Below, piece by piece: positions 53,820-63,526 of a DNA stretch of 64,000 nucleotides. Position 1 is the first letter of the stretch; each line of letters starts with the position of its first letter. Origin of the DNA: Dechloromonas hortensis. GTDB lineage: Bacteria; Pseudomonadota; Gammaproteobacteria; Burkholderiales; Rhodocyclaceae. The stretch covers positions 124,001 to 188,000 of the forward strand of contig NZ_SSSQ01000007.1 in assembly GCF_009469765.1 (NCBI RefSeq). Reading direction: 5' to 3'. The notes under the pieces were generated by a model. The model was given only the letters and a program-made list of their open reading frames with translations, did no database searches and was not told the origin of the DNA. The translations under genes were made by a program, and so were the position numbers.

Positions 53820-53921
53820 GGAAAGTCCTCCTCGATTGGTAAAATTCCCGGCTTCTAGATGGTCCGGGGTTAATGGAAAATCCCACTGATCGAAATTTAC
53901 CGCGAAGGTCATAGAGCGAAC

Positions 53922-54578
53922 ATGGTGGAAATCCCTACAAGCCAGCCAACCCGTATCTGTTTGGTGCGTCACGGCGAGACGGAATGGAATGCTGCCCGTC
54001 GAATTCAGGGGCAGATCGACATCGGTTTGAACGAGATCGGCATGCGCCAGGCCGAGGCGGCCGGGCGCTGGCTGCGGGGGGCCGGCATTGCGGCCGTCTA
54101 TGGCAGCGATCTCAAGCGTGCCTGGGCGACGGCGCAGGCCATCGGTCGGGCACTCGGGTTGGTTCCGGTCGCCGTGCCCGAGATGCGCGAGCGCCGCTAC
54201 GGCGTCTTCGAAGGCCTGACCTACGACGAAGCGAAAGCAAAATATCCTGCCGGCTATGCCGCCTTCGAAGGGCGCAACGCCAACTACGACTTCGAGAATG
54301 GCGAGAGCCTGCTGGCGATGTTCGAGCGCGTGACCGGCAAGCTGCAGGAAATTGCCGCCGGCCATCCGGGGCAGAATGTCGTTGTCGTGCTGCACGGCGG
54401 GGTGCTCGACATCATCAACCGCTTCGTACGTGGCAATAGCCTGGAAACGCCGCGCGACTTCCTGATTCCGAATGCCGGCCTGAACTGGATTGCCGCGGTC
54501 GACGGTCGCTGGCACATCGAAACCTGGGCTGAAACCGAGCATCTGGAGGCGGGGGCGCTCGACGAGCTTCCCTCGTGA
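53922..54578 (+). CDS. Histidine phosphatase (phosphoglycerate mutase-like)
   Basis: 218 residues. The phosphohistidine motif LVRHGETEWN has His17, and a second His lies in VVVLHGGVLD. The length and the lack of a dPGM-specific insert suggest a broad phosphatase of the branch that includes CobC and YtjC rather than glycolytic mutase. It is in the cytoplasm. Its stop lies within the glyA promoter region. Confidence 0.85.
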   Translation: MVEIPTSQPTRICLVRHGETEWNAARRIQGQIDIGLNEIGMRQAEAAGRWLRGAGIAAVYGSDLKRAWATAQAIGRALGLVPVAVPEMRERRYGVFEGLTYDEAKAKYPAGYAAFEGRNANYDFENGESLLAMFERVTGKLQEIAAGHPGQNVVVVLHGGVLDIINRFVRGNSLETPRDFLIPNAGLNWIAAVDGRWHIETWAETEHLEAGALDELPS

Positions 54579-54584
54579 TAAAAT
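54579..54584 (+). promoter_or_regulatory. glyA: -10 box TAAAAT of glyA
   Basis: TAAAAT follows the upstream stop by 1 base and lies 34 bases before the glyA ATG. Confidence 0.4.
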
Positions 54585-54617
54585 TCCTGCCCTTTTCAAT
54601 GGCTTGAGGCATTCCCC

Positions 54618-55868
<1,251 letters not shown>

Positions 55869-55874
55869 GCGCCA

Positions 55875-56339
55875 GTGAAATGCCCTTTCTGCGGTGCGGA
55901 TGAAACGGCGGTTGCCGATACCCGTCTGAATGACGAAGGTGACGTCGTTCGTCGCCGCAGGAAGTGCAATGCCTGCGACAAGCGTTTTACCACCTACGAG
56001 CGGGCGGAAATCCGCCTGCCGCAGGTGGTCAAGAAGAACGGTCTACGCACCGAGTTCAATCGCGACAAGTTGCGGGCCAGCCTGGAGCTGGCCTTGCGCA
56101 AGCGGCCGGTCTCGATCGAGTCGCTCGATGCCGCGGTGGCCGATATCGAAGAAATGCTGCTCACCGCCGGCGAGCGCGAAGTCAGCACGCAACAGCTCGG
56201 TGAGCTGGTCATGCGTGAGTTGAAGAAGCTCGACAAGGTGGCCTATATCCGCTTTGCCTCGGTTTATCGCAATTTTGAAGACGTGGATGCCTTTTCCCGG
56301 GCGATCCGCGAAGTTTCACCGACCCCCAAGAAAAAATGA
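55875..56339 (+). CDS. nrdR: Transcriptional repressor NrdR
   Basis: 154 residues from a GTG start. The zinc ribbon CPFCG...CNACD (3-34) is followed by an ATP-cone domain (about 49-139). It represses ribonucleotide reductase genes when ATP/dATP are bound. The stop overlaps the ribD ATG by 4 bases. Confidence 0.97.
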   Translation: MKCPFCGADETAVADTRLNDEGDVVRRRRKCNACDKRFTTYERAEIRLPQVVKKNGLRTEFNRDKLRASLELALRKRPVSIESLDAAVADIEEMLLTAGEREVSTQQLGELVMRELKKLDKVAYIRFASVYRNFEDVDAFSRAIREVSPTPKKK

Positions 56340-57424
56340 GTTTCAGCGCCGTCGACCACGGCATGATGGCGCGCGCCCTGCAGCTGGCCGAGCGCGGGTT
56401 ATGGACGACTTCGCCCAACCCGCGGGTCGGTTGTGTGCTGGTGCGCGATGGCCGGGTGGTCGGCGAGGGCTGGCACGAGAAAGCCGGCGAACCGCATGCC
56501 GAAGTCCATGCCTTGCGTGCAGCCGGCGAGCAGGCGCGCGGCGCTACCGCCTATGTCACGCTCGAACCATGCAGCCATCACGGTCGCACACCGCCGTGTG
56601 CCGAAGCCCTGATTGCTGCGGGGGTAGCCCGCGTCGTCGCGGCAATGACCGATCCCAATCCGCTGGTCGCCGGCCAGGGCCTGGCCATGTTGCAGGCTGC
56701 CGGCATCGAGACGGCCTCTGGTCTGCTGGAAAACGAAGCGCGCGAACTGAATATCGGTTTCGTTTCGCGGATGACCCGTGGTCGCCCTTGGTTGCGCCTG
56801 AAGACGGCGGCCAGCCTGGATGGCAAGACGGCCCTCAACAACGGCGTCAGCCAGTGGATAACCGGCCCGGATGCCCGGCGCGACGGGCATGCCTGGCGAG
56901 CCCGGGCTTGTGCGATTCTGACCGGCATCGGGACGGTACGCGACGATGATCCGCAACTACTGGTCCGTGACGTCGAGACGACCCGCCAACCACTGCGCGT
57001 GGTAGTCGATAGCCGGCTGGAAACGCCACTGACCGCCAGGGTTCTGCAGGGTGGCCCGGTGCTGATTGCCGGTGCGGTCGATAATGCTGAAAAAGCCGCA
57101 TTGCTGCGGTCGACCGGTGCCGAAGTGCTAATTCTGCCCAATGCCGCCGGCAAGGTGGAGCTCAAGGCGCTACTGGAAGCATTGGCGCGGCGCGGCATCA
57201 ACGAAGTACATGCCGAGGCCGGCTTCAAGCTCAACGGTTCGCTGCTCCGTGAAGGGCTGGTCGATGAGTTGCTGCTCTATCTGGCGCCCTGCCTGATCGG
57301 CCACGAAGCCAGCGGGTTGTTCAACCTGCCGGCGCTGACTACGCTAGATGGCAAGCACCCGTTGCAGATTCGCGATCTGCGTCAGGTCGGGGCAGATATC
57401 CGGGTAATTGCCCGGCCGCAGTAG
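56336..57424 (+). CDS. ribD: Riboflavin biosynthesis deaminase/reductase RibD
   Basis: 362 residues. An N-terminal cytidine-deaminase-like zinc domain has HAEVHAL and [11 protein letters not shown]; a C-terminal NADPH reductase domain begins near [10 protein letters not shown]. It performs two successive steps from GTP-derived pyrimidine to the ribitylamino-uracil precursor. The stop lies 86 bases inside the convergent moeB gene. Confidence 0.97.
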   Translation: MSFSAVDHGMMARALQLAERGLWTTSPNPRVGCVLVRDGRVVGEGWHEKAGEPHAEVHALRAAGEQARGATAYVTLEPCSHHGRTPPCAEALIAAGVARVVAAMTDPNPLVAGQGLAMLQAAGIETASGLLENEARELNIGFVSRMTRGRPWLRLKTAASLDGKTALNNGVSQWITGPDARRDGHAWRARACAILTGIGTVRDDDPQLLVRDVETTRQPLRVVVDSRLETPLTARVLQGGPVLIAGAVDNAEKAALLRSTGAEVLILPNAAGKVELKALLEALARRGINEVHAEAGFKLNGSLLREGLVDELLLYLAPCLIGHEASGLFNLPALTTLDGKHPLQIRDLRQVGADIRVIARPQ

Positions 57425-58181
57425 GGCCGCAGACGGCGCAGCCGCCGTCCTTCTTGAAGCGGACGGTGCGCCACTCCATATCGAGCGCATCGAGCAGCAG
57501 CAGGCGGCCGCTCAGGCTTTCGCCGACACCGGCCGCCAGTTTCAGCGCCTCTGCCGCCTGCATGGTACCGATGATGCCGGTCAGCGGGGAAAAAACACCC
57601 ATCACGGCACAGCGGACTTCCTCGACGTCCTCCCCTTCCGGGAAAAGGCAGTGGTAGCACGGCGAATCGTCGCGACGTAGATCGTAGACACTGATCTGGC
57701 CATCGAAGCGAATGGCGGCGCCGGAGACCAGCGGCTTTTTGTGATGGACGCAGGCGCGGTTGATGGCATGCCGGGTCGCAAAATTGTCGGTGCAATCGAG
57801 AACAAGGTCGGCGCTTGCTACCAAGGCGTCCAATGCCGCGCCCGAGAGGCGGGCCTGCAAGGGCATGATCTCGATGTCGGGATTGATCGCGGCCAGCGCC
57901 TGCCGGCCTGATTCGGCCTTGGCCATGCCGATGCGGGCCTGGGTGTGCAGGATCTGACGCTGCAGGTTGGTGAAATCGACGCTGTCGTCGTCGACCAGCG
58001 TGATCTTGCCGATGCCGGCCGAGGCCAGGTAGAGCGCGGCCGGCGAACCGAGGCCGCCGGCACCGATGATCAAGGCGTGGGTTGCCAGGATGCGCTCCTG
58101 ACCTTCGATCCCCAGTGCATCCAGCAGAATGTGTCGGCTATAGCGGAGAAGCTGCTCGTCCGTCACTTGTATTCGCGCCAC
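57339..58181 (-). CDS. moeB: Molybdopterin-synthase adenylyltransferase MoeB
   Basis: 280 residues. GAGGLGSPAALYLA (ATP site), the zinc cysteines in CYHCLF and CAVCG, and RCAVMGVFSPL fit MoeB/ThiF. It adenylates MoaD (or ThiS). The core ends near residue 252 with CAVCG; a 28-residue tail is encoded antisense to the end of ribD. The reading overlaps ribD by 86 bases. The start overlaps the next gene by 19 bases. Confidence 0.92.
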   Translation of the reverse strand: MARIQVTDEQLLRYSRHILLDALGIEGQERILATHALIIGAGGLGSPAALYLASAGIGKITLVDDDSVDFTNLQRQILHTQARIGMAKAESGRQALAAINPDIEIMPLQARLSGAALDALVASADLVLDCTDNFATRHAINRACVHHKKPLVSGAAIRFDGQISVYDLRRDDSPCYHCLFPEGEDVEEVRCAVMGVFSPLTGIIGTMQAAEALKLAAGVGESLSGRLLLLDALDMEWRTVRFKKDGGCAVCGPTAAGQLPGYLPRPDADRESATGACHLA

Positions 58182-58564
58182 TCCGGCGGGGTGTCGTCGT
58201 GGTCGCCATGCGGGCGGTGTTCCCAGGCGTGCACGTAGGCTTCCTGCGACGAGCGCTTGAGGCGCTTTTCCGGGGCGCCCAGGTTATGCAACTGGGTGTC
58301 CTCGACGTAATGAATCAAGGCCCGGGTCAGTTTGCTCATCAGCGTGTTATCGAGATGGTAGCCCTTGTCTTCGAGATGCGCCTCGAGTTCCTGCAGCGTG
58401 TGTTGCTGCAACTCGTAAGCCACGGCCACCGCACGTTTCTCGATCTTTGGCGCTGCCTCCACCTCGTCCAGGTGGCCGAGGTCATCTGCTGCCTCGGGCA
58501 CCTGGCCGGGGGGGAATTTGGCGAACAATATCTCGCGTTGCTTTTTCAGGTCAGACGAACTCAT
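58163..58564 (-). CDS. Hypothetical helical protein between ctpA and moeB
   Basis: 133 residues, mostly charged helices (DLKKQREILFAKFPPGQVPEA, shortened; ELQQHTLQELEAHL; PPEWREYK). No signal peptide or known domain. It overlaps moeB by 19 bases and follows ctpA on the same strand by 20 bases, so it is co-transcribed. I do not recognise it. Confidence 0.65.
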   Translation of the reverse strand: MSSSDLKKQREILFAKFPPGQVPEAADDLGHLDEVEAAPKIEKRAVAVAYELQQHTLQELEAHLEDKGYHLDNTLMSKLTRALIHYVEDTQLHNLGAPEKRLKRSSQEAYVHAWEHRPHGDHDDTPPEWREYK

Positions 58565-58583
58565 CGCACCTCCCCCTTGAGCT

Positions 58584-60023
58584 CTAGTCCTTTGCTTTGC
58601 CCTGCATGATCTGCAAGCCCTTGAGCAGATTCAGCGCCTGCTGGAACTGATAGTCGCCCTTGCTTGCATATTCCATGCGTGCCGGCACTTCATCCTCGGC
58701 GTCGTCCTTGCTGCCCTTGTCCTTGCCGGACTTGCTCTGGGGCTTCGCCTGCGGTTTGGCTTCCGGCTTGCTTTCGGGTTTGGCCGCGTCCTTGCCGGCT
58801 TCCTTCTCGCGGTCGTTGATCAGGTGACGATCAAGGTCCGCTTCGCGGATACGCATGCCGCCTGCGCTGCCGTTTGCCGTTTCTTCGACGATGATGTCGG
58901 GCACGATTCCCTTGGCCTGAATCGAGCGGCCATCCGGCGTGTAGTAACGGGCCGTGGTCAGTTTGATCGCCGTGTTGCCGGGCAGGGGCAGGACGGACTG
59001 CACCGAGCCCTTGCCGAAGGTTTGCGTACCGACAATGATGGCTCGCTTGTGGTCCTGCAGGGCGCCGGCGACAATTTCGGAGGCCGAGGCCGAGCCGCCA
59101 TTGACCAGCACGACCATCGGCACCTTCTTGATGTCGATCGGCATGCTCTTCAGGGGGTCTTCCTTGGAGCCGCGCAGGTAATCCTGGGCGCGTGCCTTGA
59201 ATTCCTGCTTGGCATCCTCGGTACGACCGTCGGTCGAAACGACCTTGACATCCGGCGGCAGGAAGGCCGCCGAGACGCCGATGGCGCCGTTGAGCAGGCC
59301 GCCCGGGTCGTTGCGCAGGTCGAGGACCAGGCCTTGCAGCTTGTTGCCGTCCTTGTACAGGCCGCTGACCGCCTTGGCCAGTTCGCCAATGGTGTTTTCC
59401 TGGAACTGGGTGATGCGCACCCAGCCGTAGCCGGGTTCGACCAGCTTCGACTTGACGCTCTGGACCTTGATCACTTCGCGAACCAGCGTGATTTCGATCG
59501 GCTTGCTTTCACCCTTGCGGATGATGGAAATCTTGATCGGCGTCTTCGGCTTGCCGCGCATCTTCTTGACGGCGTCGCTCAGGGTCAGGCCTTTGACCGG
59601 CGTGTCGTCGAGCTTGAAAATGAGATCGCCGGCCTTGACGCCGGCACGGTAGGCCGGGGTGTCCTCGATTGGCGAGACGACCTTGACCAGGCCGTCTTCC
59701 ATGCCGACTTCGATGCCGAGGCCGCCAAACTCACCCTGGGTGCCAACCTGCAGATCCTTGAAGGCGTCGGCGTCGAGGTAGGCGGAATGCGGGTCGAGAT
59801 TGGACAGCATGCCGGAAATGGCATTGGTGATCATCTTCTTGTCTTCGACCGGTTCGACGTAGCCCTGCTTGATCGCGCTGTAGACCTCGGCAAAGGTACG
59901 CAACTCGTCGATCGGCAAGCCGGGTTTCACTTCCTTGTCGGCCAGGGCCGGGATGTGCAGGCTGATAAGGGCGCCGGCGACAAAGCCGCCTAATGCCAAA
60001 CTGATGGTTTTCGCTTTGCTCAT
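58584..60023 (-). CDS. ctpA: Carboxy-terminal processing protease (S41 family)
   Basis: 479 residues from the ATG at 60023, which overlaps the envC stop (ATGA). An N-terminal anchor (5-25) places it in the periplasm. A PDZ domain (about 95-180) precedes the S41 core with a Ser-rich NGGSASASEI (near 311-315) and Lys338 in TFGKGSVQ. It trims periplasmic proteins from the C-terminus. A Lys/Pro-rich linker lies near the C-terminus. Following an activator of murein hydrolases, a role in wall-enzyme turnover is likely. Confidence 0.95.
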   Translation of the reverse strand: MSKAKTISLALGGFVAGALISLHIPALADKEVKPGLPIDELRTFAEVYSAIKQGYVEPVEDKKMITNAISGMLSNLDPHSAYLDADAFKDLQVGTQGEFGGLGIEVGMEDGLVKVVSPIEDTPAYRAGVKAGDLIFKLDDTPVKGLTLSDAVKKMRGKPKTPIKISIIRKGESKPIEITLVREVIKVQSVKSKLVEPGYGWVRITQFQENTIGELAKAVSGLYKDGNKLQGLVLDLRNDPGGLLNGAIGVSAAFLPPDVKVVSTDGRTEDAKQEFKARAQDYLRGSKEDPLKSMPIDIKKVPMVVLVNGGSASASEIVAGALQDHKRAIIVGTQTFGKGSVQSVLPLPGNTAIKLTTARYYTPDGRSIQAKGIVPDIIVEETANGSAGGMRIREADLDRHLINDREKEAGKDAAKPESKPEAKPQAKPQSKSGKDKGSKDDAEDEVPARMEYASKGDYQFQQALNLLKGLQIMQGKAKD

Positions 60024-61384
60024 TTCAAACTGGCCCATTTCATCGGGTCGATCGGTTGCCCTTGGTGGCGGAGTTCAAAGTATAAACCGGAATCCGGGTT
60101 GCCCCCGCTGTTGCCGACAGTGGCTACCGTTTCCCCGCCTTTGACGGCTTGCCCGACGTGCTTGAGCAGCGAGTCGTTATTGCCGTAGATCGAGAGATAG
60201 GCATTGCCGTGGTCGACGATCAGCAGATTGCCAAAACCGCGCATCCATTCGGAAAAAACGACCCTGCCACCGGCGATGGCCTTGACTTCGCTGCCGCTGC
60301 CGGCCTTGATGAAAAGTCCGCGCCAGGTGCCGCCGCCATCACGCGGTGTACCGAAACGTCCGGAGACGACGCCGCGCACCGGCAGGCGCAGGTTGCCTTG
60401 CTGGCGGGCAAAACTACCATCGTTGGCGACAGGTTCGTAGCGGTTCTCGGCTTCGATTGTTTTGGGACGGCTGGCTTCGGTGGCTGGCGCCGGGCGGCTC
60501 GGCTCCTTCTCTTCCTGCTGCGGGCGAGGTTTTGCTTTCTGCTTGGCGACTTCGGCCAGGCGGGCAGCTTCCGCGGCCTTGGCTGCTTCCGCCGCGCGCG
60601 CCGCTTGGGCGGCCTGGGCGGCAAGGATTTTCGACAGGCGGTCGATGAGCTGGGTCAGTCGTTTTTCGTTTTGTTGCAGGTTGCCGATTTCCTTGCGCTG
60701 GCTGTTCACCTTGTCGGAAATCTGCGCGTAGAGCGCTTTCCGCTCGGCCCGTTGCTTCTCCAGCTCGGCGTGGCGTTGCTGCTGCCGAGCCTCGACATCC
60801 TGCAGTTCTTCAGCCCGCTCCTTGGCATTGGCGGCCAGTGCTTTCTTGCGGTCGAGCGTGGCGTTGATCTCGCCCATCAGTTCGGCCCGGGTCAGGGCGA
60901 TGGCCGACAGGTAATGCAGGTCGCGCGCCATCTGGTTGGGGTCGTTGCCGTTCAGCAAAAGTTGCAGCGAATCCGGCGTGCCGCGCAGGTATTGCTTGTA
61001 GAGCAGTTTTTCCAGTTGCGCTTGCTGCAGGCCTAGCGTGCTGCTCAGTTCGTGTGACTGGAACTCCAGGTCTTTCAGTTTTTTTTGCAGTTGACCGCGC
61101 TGCTCGGTGAGTTCCAGTAGTTCGCGTTGCAGGCGGGAGATCTGGCGTTCCGACTCACGCAGCCGGTCTGCTGCGTCGGCCTTGTTTTCCTCGCTGGCGT
61201 TCAGTTCCTTGCGCAAACCTTCGATGCGGCTGCGGAGTTCCCCGAGGTCGGCCTGCTTTTCGGCTATTTCAGGTGTTGCGTTGGCGCTGGCGGGCTTGGC
61301 CGAGATTGCTGGCTGCTTGGCCGCGCCAGCTGGGGGCGAGGCAAAAACTGCGGTCAGCAGCAAGGCGAGCGCGGGAATTTGCAT
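60020..61384 (-). CDS. envC: Murein hydrolase activator EnvC-like (degenerate LytM)
   Basis: 454 residues from MQIPALALLL (61384), with a signal peptide ending near GAAKQ. Long coiled coils (about 50-300) are followed by an M23/LytM domain. The zinc ligands are lost: the HLHFE-type motif reads LYFELR and the H-x3-D site reads RGLFIKA, so it should activate amidases rather than cut peptidoglycan. A start at 61492 is possible but has no ribosome site. ctpA is translationally coupled. Confidence 0.9.
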   Translation of the reverse strand: MQIPALALLLTAVFASPPAGAAKQPAISAKPASANATPEIAEKQADLGELRSRIEGLRKELNASEENKADAADRLRESERQISRLQRELLELTEQRGQLQKKLKDLEFQSHELSSTLGLQQAQLEKLLYKQYLRGTPDSLQLLLNGNDPNQMARDLHYLSAIALTRAELMGEINATLDRKKALAANAKERAEELQDVEARQQQRHAELEKQRAERKALYAQISDKVNSQRKEIGNLQQNEKRLTQLIDRLSKILAAQAAQAARAAEAAKAAEAARLAEVAKQKAKPRPQQEEKEPSRPAPATEASRPKTIEAENRYEPVANDGSFARQQGNLRLPVRGVVSGRFGTPRDGGGTWRGLFIKAGSGSEVKAIAGGRVVFSEWMRGFGNLLIVDHGNAYLSIYGNNDSLLKHVGQAVKGGETVATVGNSGGNPDSGLYFELRHQGQPIDPMKWASLK

Positions 61385-61541
61385 CGACCGGAGATTTTTC
61401 GGAAAAGGTGTTCGCAAGGGCTTGTGCTGCCATTCTGGTCGCCTGGGCCCGGGATTCTGGCTGGAGCCCGCAGTGCTGTTTTGTCGGCGCACGATTACGG
61501 ATTGATGTTAATTAAGGTCTGTGAAATGCAAATCGTTATTT

Positions 61542-61556
61542 TATAATGATCCATTA
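61542..61556 (+). promoter_or_regulatory. -10 box and candidate operator of the ArsR-type operon
   Basis: TATAAT (61542-61547) overlaps TAATG-ATC-CATTA (61544-61556), a perfect dyad. CGTTAT (61535-61540) and ATAACG (61561-61566) form a wider inverted pair around it. An ArsR-type dimer bound here would block the -10 box. Confidence 0.45.
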
Positions 61557-61579
61557 ACCGATAACGGGGTTTTATTATC

Positions 61580-61897
61580 TTGGAAAAGCCTTCCTTCAAC
61601 CTGATCGAGAAGCAGGAACACATCGAGATGGCCGCCCGTGCGCTCAAGGCCATCGCGCATCCGCTGCGCCTCAAGATCCTTTGTGTGCTTGGCGATCAGG
61701 AGGCGTGTGTGCAGGAGATCGTCGATGCGGTCGGCACTTCGCAGAGCAATATTTCCCAGCATCTGGCCATCTTGCGCGAGAAGGGCGTCTTGCTGACGCG
61801 CAAGGATGCCAATCGTGTTTTTTATCGGGTGGGTGATCAACGTACGTTGCAGCTGGTCGGCATGATGCGTGAAGTTTTTTGTGGTGTGGAGAGTTAA
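61580..61897 (+). CDS. ArsR/SmtB-family regulator with persulfide-sensor-like cysteine spacing
   Basis: 105 residues from a TTG start (MEKPSFNLIEKQEH). The winged helix includes AHPLRLKILCVL and TSQSNISQHLAIL. Cys35 and Cys101 are 66 residues apart, the same interval as the reactive cysteines of SqrR, BigR and YgaV. An additional Cys43 is present. It heads an operon with a rhodanese and glutaredoxin, which supports sulfane-sulfur sensing. An internal ATG (61628) is an alternative start but would lose the N-terminal helix. Confidence 0.82.
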   Translation: MEKPSFNLIEKQEHIEMAARALKAIAHPLRLKILCVLGDQEACVQEIVDAVGTSQSNISQHLAILREKGVLLTRKDANRVFYRVGDQRTLQLVGMMREVFCGVES

Positions 61898-61900
61898 GTA

Positions 61901-62326
61901 ATGCCGATGGAGTTTATCAATCAGAATATCCTGCTGATTTCGATTGTCGTGATCAGTGGCCTTGGCCTGCTTTGGCCGATGTTTGCGCGGTCAGGCAAAA
62001 ACGAGGTCAATCCGGCCGAGGCGACGCTGCTGATCAATCGCGAAGACGCCCATATCGTCGACGTGCGTGAAGCGGACGAGTTTGCGGCCGGGCATTTGCC
62101 GGAGGCCCGTAATATCCCGCTCGCCAAGTTGGCAGACCGGGTCAATGAAATCGAGAAATTCAAGGACAAGCCGGTGATCGTTTGCTGCGCAGCCGGTATG
62201 CGCTCGGCCAAGGGTTGCGGCGAACTGGGCAAGCTCGGCTTCAGCCGTGTTTACAGTCTGGCCGGCGGGGTCGATGCCTGGGTCGGTGCCGGTTACCCGG
62301 TCAAGAAGGGAACCCGCAACAAATGA
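61901..62326 (+). CDS. Membrane-anchored rhodanese-like sulfurtransferase
   Basis: 141 residues. One N-terminal membrane helix (about 9-27) holds a cytoplasmic rhodanese domain with DVREADEF and the active loop C96-A-A-G-M-R-S. It resembles E. coli YibN, which is encoded beside grxC and secB. It may carry persulfide from thiosulfate or polysulfide. Overlaps grxC by 4 bases. Confidence 0.9.
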   Translation: MPMEFINQNILLISIVVISGLGLLWPMFARSGKNEVNPAEATLLINREDAHIVDVREADEFAAGHLPEARNIPLAKLADRVNEIEKFKDKPVIVCCAAGMRSAKGCGELGKLGFSRVYSLAGGVDAWVGAGYPVKKGTRNK

Positions 62327-62589
62327 GCGCTCATGTCCTGATGTATACAACGGCAGTTTGCCCTTATTGCATTCGGGCCAAACAGTTGCTGAGCAATCGT
62401 GGCGTGACCGAGATCGAGGAAGTGCGTGTCGATCTTGATCCGGAGCGGCGCGATGAAATGATGCAGAAAACCAAGCGGCGTACCGTGCCGCAGATCTTCA
62501 TCGGCGAAACCCATGTCGGGGGCTGTGATGATCTTTATGCGCTTGATGCGGCGGGCGAACTGAAGCCGCTGCTTGAAGCCGCTGCCTGA
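62323..62589 (+). CDS. grxC: Glutaredoxin 3
   Basis: 88 residues with the dithiol site CPYC (Cys13, Cys16), TVPQIFIG and GGCDDLY. It reduces disulfides and glutathionylated proteins in the cytoplasm using glutathione. It sits between rhodanese and secB as in E. coli. Confidence 0.96.
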   Translation: MSAHVLMYTTAVCPYCIRAKQLLSNRGVTEIEEVRVDLDPERRDEMMQKTKRRTVPQIFIGETHVGGCDDLYALDAAGELKPLLEAAA

Positions 62590-62611
62590 AAACCGATTAA
62601 TTCACTGAAAG

Positions 62612-63076
62612 ATGACCATGGAACAAAATCAGCAACCCGTTTTTGCCATCGAAAAACTCTACGTCAAGGATCTCTCCGTCGAAGTGCCGAATGCGCCGGA
62701 AATCTTCCTTGAGCGTGAAGCCCCGCAGGTCGAAATTCAGCTGAATACCGGCGCCCGTGGCGTTGGCGAAGGCGTCTTCGAAGTTATCCTGACGGTGACC
62801 GTGACTGCCAAGTTCGCCGAGAAGACGGTTTTCCTGGTCGAAGTCGGTCAGGCCGGCATTTTCCGCATCATGAATGTGCCGGATGAACAGATCGAGCCGC
62901 TGGTTGCCGTTGCCTGCCCGAACATTCTGTTCCCGTATGCCCGCGAGGCGGTTTCCGACGCAGTGACCCGGGCCGGTTTCCAGGCCATCGTGCTGCAACC
63001 GGTCAATTTCGAAGCCATGTACATGCAGCGCATGCAGGAACAGGCTTCGGAGCCGACCGAAGTCACCATTCAGTAA
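62612..63076 (+). CDS. secB: Protein-export chaperone SecB
   Basis: 154 residues (or 152 from the second Met at 62618). VEVPNAPEIFLER, NTGARGVGEGVFEVILTVT in shortened form, and CPNILFPYAREAVSD are SecB signatures. It is a cytoplasmic tetramer that keeps preproteins unfolded for SecA. gpsA two genes downstream keeps the common grxC-secB-gpsA order. Confidence 0.97.
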   Translation: MTMEQNQQPVFAIEKLYVKDLSVEVPNAPEIFLEREAPQVEIQLNTGARGVGEGVFEVILTVTVTAKFAEKTVFLVEVGQAGIFRIMNVPDEQIEPLVAVACPNILFPYAREAVSDAVTRAGFQAIVLQPVNFEAMYMQRMQEQASEPTEVTIQ

Positions 63077-63079
63077 ATC

Positions 63080-63526
63080 ATGCAGATCCGGCGCCGGACC
63101 ATCGCTGCCCTGGCGTTGCTCTGCCTTGGCGGAGCAGCGCAGGCCATTGACTACCGTTCGGTCGACGTTCCGGCGGCAGTACTCTATGACGCCCCCTCGC
63201 AGAAGGGCAAAAAACTCTATCTGATCAAGGCGCAGACGCCGGTCGAGGTGGTGGTCCGTCTGGAGGGGTGGTGCAAGGTCCGCGATGCCGAGGGAACGCT
63301 GGCCTGGATCGAGGCGCGCAACCTCGGCGAACGCCGGATGCTGGTGGTGACCGCGGCCAAGGCGGAAATCCGCCAGTCCGACAAGATCGAGGCGCCGCTG
63401 GTCGTTGAAATCGACAAGGGTGTCGGCCTGGAGTTCATCGAGCCGGCGTCGCCCGGTTGGGCCAAGGTGCGCCACCGCGACGGGGCGACCGGCTACGTTC
63501 GTTCATTGCAGGTCTGGGGTTTATGA
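63080..63526 (+). CDS. Periplasmic SH3-like domain protein
   Basis: 148 residues with a signal peptide (about 1-22, ending AQA). Two bacterial SH3-type repeats follow (VPAAVLYDAPSQKGKKL; GWCKVRDAEGTLAWI; GWAKVRHRDGATGYV). The fold often binds peptidoglycan or metals. It is inserted between secB and gpsA, overlapping gpsA by 4 bases. The function is unknown. Confidence 0.82.
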   Translation: MQIRRRTIAALALLCLGGAAQAIDYRSVDVPAAVLYDAPSQKGKKLYLIKAQTPVEVVVRLEGWCKVRDAEGTLAWIEARNLGERRMLVVTAAKAEIRQSDKIEAPLVVEIDKGVGLEFIEPASPGWAKVRHRDGATGYVRSLQVWGL

